A DNA stretch of 64,000 nt from CAMLJR01 sp964500675. GTDB lineage: Bacteria > Pseudomonadota > Gammaproteobacteria > Pseudomonadales > CAMLJR01. Below the pieces are notes generated by a model, which did not search any database, was not told where the DNA came from, and saw only the letters and a list, made by a program, of their open reading frames with translations. The number at the start of each line of letters is the position of its first letter. Positions within the stretch are counted from its first letter, which is position 1. The translations under genes were made by a program, and so were the position numbers. The stretch spans positions 62,001 to 126,000 of the forward strand of contig CAZCNY010000008.1 in the NCBI GenBank assembly GCA_964500675.1. The letters are read 5' to 3'. Positions 61,304-64,000 of this stretch are shown piece by piece.

Positions 61304-62295
61304 GCTGCGGCCCCCGATTTATTTTCCTGCGCGCCGATTTTGTTGTCCGTGGCCAGCGCGGCCAGAACTTCGTTGCGCAATGCCGCGGGCGCGAGCGGAA
61401 AGCCGAGCGCTTTGCGCGCGTCGAAATACGCCTGCGCTACGGCGCGAGCTAATCCACGCACGCGCAGAATAAAACGCTGGCGCTCGGTCACCGAAATCGC
61501 TTTGCGCGCATCGAGCAAATTGAAGGTGTGTGACGCCTTCATCACCATTTCGTACGCGGGCAACGCTAAATTCCTTTCGATCAAGCGATGGCTTTCGCTT
61601 TCATAAAAATCGAATAGCTCGAATAATTTCGCGACATTCGCTTCTTCAAAATTGAAATGAGACATTTCGACTTCGTTTTGATGGAACACATCGCCGTACG
61701 TGACGGCGCCTTCTGGTCCTTTCGCCCACACCAGATCGTAAACGCTGTTGACGCCCTGCAAATACATGGCGAGGCGTTCGAGACCGTAAGTGATTTCGCC
61801 GGTGACGGGATAGCATTCGATGCCGCCGACCTGTTGGAAATAAGTGAACTGCGTGACCTCCATGCCGTTGAGCCACACTTCCCAGCCGAGACCCCACGCG
61901 CCGAGTGTCGGCGATTCCCAGTTGTCTTCGACGAAGCGGATGTCGTTGACGAGCGGATCGAAGCCGAGCAGGCGCAGCGAATCTAAATACAATTCTTGAA
62001 TGTTGTCGGGCGACGGTTTCATCACCACTTGAAATTGATAGTAGTGCTGCAGGCGATTCGGATTTTCGCCGTAGCGGCCGTCGGCGGGACGGCGGCTCGG
62101 CTGCACGTAAGCGGCATTCCACGTTTCGGGTCCGAGTGCGCGCAGAAATGTGGCCGGATGAAAAGTGCCCGCGCCGACTTCCATATCGAGCGGCTGCAAA
62201 ATCACGCAGCCCTGTTCGGCCCAGAATTGTTGCAGGGCGAGAATCAAACCCTGAAAAGTCGACATGTCGATCGTATTGCCGGCGGGCGCGCTCAC
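61300..62295 (-). CDS. glyQ: Glycine--tRNA ligase alpha subunit
   Basis: 331 residues, slightly longer than the usual ~300 because of N- and C-terminal extensions (SAPAGNTID at the start and a ~25-residue tail after PLAPAALRNEVL). The conserved core is complete: TFQGLILALQQFWAEQGC, EVGAGTFHPATFLRALGPE, YVQPSRRPADGRYGENPNR, WESPTLGAWGLGWEVWLNGMEVTQFTYFQQVGG. GTG start with GAGGAG six bases upstream. It carries the catalytic site of the heterotetrameric synthetase. Confidence 0.97.
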   Translation of the reverse strand: MSAPAGNTIDMSTFQGLILALQQFWAEQGCVILQPLDMEVGAGTFHPATFLRALGPETWNAAYVQPSRRPADGRYGENPNRLQHYYQFQVVMKPSPDNIQELYLDSLRLLGFDPLVNDIRFVEDNWESPTLGAWGLGWEVWLNGMEVTQFTYFQQVGGIECYPVTGEITYGLERLAMYLQGVNSVYDLVWAKGPEGAVTYGDVFHQNEVEMSHFNFEEANVAKLFELFDFYESESHRLIERNLALPAYEMVMKASHTFNLLDARKAISVTERQRFILRVRGLARAVAQAYFDARKALGFPLAPAALRNEVLAALATDNKIGAQENKSGAAA

Positions 62296-62452
62296 GGCGG
62301 GCTCCTCAAATAGGTTTGCGATGAATGCTTGAACGCCGGTCGAGCCGGCGTGCGAAAAGGCGCAATTATACAGAGCGCGCGGGCTTGCGGCAGTTTCCTT
62401 TACAATGCGCGGCGGTTTTTGCCACTTTCCGCGTTATTGCACGAGGGTTTCG

Positions 62453-63340
62453 GTGCCGAGATTCAGGTTCTGGTTGTTTCACGCGGTACTGCGCGGTTTT
62501 GCGCTGTTGCCGTGGTCGTGGCTGCATGCGTTGGGTTATCTGCTCGGCACTGCGTTTTGGTATTGCAATACGCGGGAAAAACGCATTACGGAAATCAATA
62601 TCGGCGTGTGTCTACCCGAATTGAACGCGGCGCAGCGGGCGCAACTGGTCCGCGCCAGCCTGATCGATTTCGGCAAAACCGCTTTTGAAATTCCGAAGCT
62701 GTGGTTGTCGCCGGCCGCCGCGGTACTTGCGCAAATCCGCATGATCGAAGGCGAGGAATTGTTGCACGCGTATCGGGCGCAGCGGCGCGGCGTGATCATG
62801 CTGGCGCCGCATCACGGCAATTGGGAAGTGGCGGGTTTGTATCTGGCCCAGCATTACGGCCTCACCACGATGTATTTGCCCGCGCACAACGCGGCGGTCG
62901 ATCAACTGATCCGCGTCTGTCGCAGTCGCACCGGCTCGATGTTGGCACCCGCCGATAGCAGCGGTGTGCGCACTGTGTTGAAGGCATTAAAACGCGGCGA
63001 GTTGATCGGCATTCTGCCCGACCAGGTGCCCAAGCAAGCCGGCGCCGAATTCGCGCCGTTTTTTGGTCAATCCGCGTTGACGATGACGCTTGCGAGCAAT
63101 CTGCTGCAAAAAACGGGCGCGCGCGGGTTGATCACGTATTCGCTGCGGTTGCCGGACGGCGGGTTTAAATTGGTTTTTCGCGAACCCGATCCGGCGATTT
63201 ATTCCGATGATCTTGCGCAATCGCTCGCCGGTTTGAATCGCAGCGTCGAGGCGTGCGTGCGCGATCATCCCGAGCAGTATCAGTGGGAATACAAGCGCTT
63301 CAAAGGGCCGGCGCGCAGTAATCAATCAATTTACAAGTGA
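62453..63340 (+). CDS. LpxL/HtrB-type lipid A late acyltransferase
   Basis: 295 residues from the GTG behind GAGGG; an ATG further left has no ribosome site. An N-terminal membrane helix is followed by the HHGNWEV motif (HX4D/E, ~residue 121), GILPDQVPKQAGAEFAPFFG and a C-terminal QYQWEYKRFK, all hallmarks of the LpxL/LpxM family. It transfers a secondary acyl chain to Kdo2-lipid A. Position opposite glyQ is the same as PA0011 (htrB-like) in Pseudomonas aeruginosa. LpxL versus LpxM type cannot be decided here. Confidence 0.88.
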   Translation: MPRFRFWLFHAVLRGFALLPWSWLHALGYLLGTAFWYCNTREKRITEINIGVCLPELNAAQRAQLVRASLIDFGKTAFEIPKLWLSPAAAVLAQIRMIEGEELLHAYRAQRRGVIMLAPHHGNWEVAGLYLAQHYGLTTMYLPAHNAAVDQLIRVCRSRTGSMLAPADSSGVRTVLKALKRGELIGILPDQVPKQAGAEFAPFFGQSALTMTLASNLLQKTGARGLITYSLRLPDGGFKLVFREPDPAIYSDDLAQSLAGLNRSVEACVRDHPEQYQWEYKRFKGPARSNQSIYK

Positions 63341-63386
63341 CAATTGTTACGACGCTGCAACGAACAGTTAAATAAATAGGTGTGAT

Positions 63387-64000
63387 TTGAGCTGGCGAAC
63401 CCACGCGGTCAATACGGTGTTGCAAATGAGCAAATTGCGCATGCAGGATCAGGAGGTGCGCTTCGCGATCGGCGCGATGCGGCTGACGATGAATCATCTC
63501 GCCGTTTTGCGCCCGCGCGGGCTGCGTTCGCGCGCGGAAACCATCGGCGGGGTACGCTGCGAATGGGTGTGGTCGCGCGCGACCGAACATTGCGCGCCGA
63601 TCACGCTGTATCTGCACGGTGGCGGCTACGTGGCGGGTTCGCCCGCGAGTCATTTTTATCTCGGCAAATTGCTGAGCCGTGCGAGCACGAGTCGCGTCTT
63701 GATGGTCGATTATCGTCTCGCGCCCGAACATCAATATCCCGCACAACTCGACGATGTGCTCGCGGTTTACCGCGCCCTGCGCGAACGTGGCATTGATGTA
63801 AAAAATCTCGCGCTGGCGGGCGATTCAGCCGGCGGCAATTTGGGGCTGGCGTTGATGTTGCGATTGCGCGAATTACATTTGCCGTTGCCCGTAGCCTTCG
63901 TCGGCTATTCGCCGTGGACCGATCTCACGCACGCAGGTGCATCGATTGCGCACAATGCCGAGCGCGATGCAGCAATTCCGGTTGCGATGCTCGCGCCATT
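63387..64000 (+). CDS. HSL-family alpha/beta hydrolase, 3' end cut off by window
   Basis: The first ~205 codons are present. Oxyanion motif YLHGGGYVAGS, the strand VMVDYRLAPEHQYPAQLDDV, the nucleophile elbow LAGDSAGGNLGLAL and FVGYSPWTDL place it firmly in the hormone-sensitive-lipase family; the Asp and His of the triad lie beyond the edge. The likely start is the TTG at 63387 with AGGTG five bases before it; an ATG at 63426 is the alternative. No signal peptide. It follows the lpxL-like gene by 46 bases on the same strand and may be co-transcribed. The N-terminal residues differ from the esterase at 4.9-5.9 kb, so the two are distant relatives, not a recent duplication. Confidence 0.85.
   Translation, partial: MSWRTHAVNTVLQMSKLRMQDQEVRFAIGAMRLTMNHLAVLRPRGLRSRAETIGGVRCEWVWSRATEHCAPITLYLHGGGYVAGSPASHFYLGKLLSRASTSRVLMVDYRLAPEHQYPAQLDDVLAVYRALRERGIDVKNLALAGDSAGGNLGLALMLRLRELHLPLPVAFVGYSPWTDLTHAGASIAHNAERDAAIPVAMLAP

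Noticed and set aside
1..64000. tRNA, rRNA or riboswitch genes
   Set aside because: I looked for conserved tRNA arms, rRNA segments and common riboswitch cores in the intergenic stretches and saw none; a covariance-model scan would be needed to be certain.

Overview
The window reads as a chromosomal segment of a moderately GC-rich Gram-negative proteobacterium. RND efflux systems, a TonB-dependent receptor, a Kdo hydroxylase, GmhB and an LpxL-type acyltransferase all point to an LPS-containing outer membrane. The block glyQ-glyS-gmhB-plsC with a divergent lpxL-like gene (57.9-63.3 kb) recalls the arrangement in Pseudomonas-type Gammaproteobacteria. The DUF2844/DUF3443 pair and kdoO are also common in Betaproteobacteria, so I do not go below 'probably Gammaproteobacteria'. 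I saw no rRNA, tRNA, CRISPR array or intact insertion sequence.

Layout. 0-6 kb: a truncated MobA-like nucleotidyltransferase, a BlaI repressor with an M56 protease fused to an M23 domain, an AEC carrier, a DUF6491 protein, an AlkA-type glycosylase, a decayed stretch with a sirtuin-like start, and an HSL-type esterase. 6-12.3 kb: an Xre/MbcA-RES toxin-antitoxin pair with a palindromic operator, then a potassium operon (short KdpD, KdpE, Kup) and a GST. 12.3-17.3 kb: RND pump 1 (adaptor and permease only) and a DUF3617 protein. 17.4-22 kb: a membrane protein followed by an AT-richer three-gene glycan-modification cassette (GT2, small EamA-type carrier, DUF2142). 22-25.4 kb: a proline-iminopeptidase-like hydrolase, an AbrB-PIN toxin-antitoxin pair preceded by a perfect 21-bp palindrome, and an accessory operon of DUF4160, DUF2442, a HicB-like protein and a class III cyclase-like protein. 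25.4-38 kb: the Lhr helicase, a secreted MBL hydrolase, and a TetR-controlled complete RND pump 2 (adaptor, permease, outer-membrane factor) with REP-like palindromes on both sides of the permease gene. 38-48 kb: an unrecognised protein, a holin-fold membrane protein, an SbmA/YddA-type ABC protein with a ruined ATPase site, a cytosolic GH5 enzyme, and two tandem paralogous hybrid histidine kinases. 48-56.4 kb: exonuclease III, an Atm1-type ABC exporter, DUF3443 and DUF2844 genes joined by a 17-bp tandem repeat, kdoO, a TonB receptor and a DUF2846 lipoprotein. 56.6-64 kb: an MFS drug transporter, the plsC-gmhB-glyS-glyQ block, the lpxL-like gene and a second HSL hydrolase that runs off the end.

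Common themes are envelope remodelling and drug or stress export (two RND pumps, an MFS transporter, ABC exporters, LPS enzymes, a glycan cassette, the BlaI/M56-M23 sensor) and small regulatory modules. The best candidates for something undescribed are the 23.9-25.3 kb operon containing the cyclase-like protein, the M56-M23 protein with a changed catalytic position, the degenerate ABC ATPase at 39-41 kb, and the repeat that both ends one gene and supplies the ribosome-binding site of the next at 52 kb.
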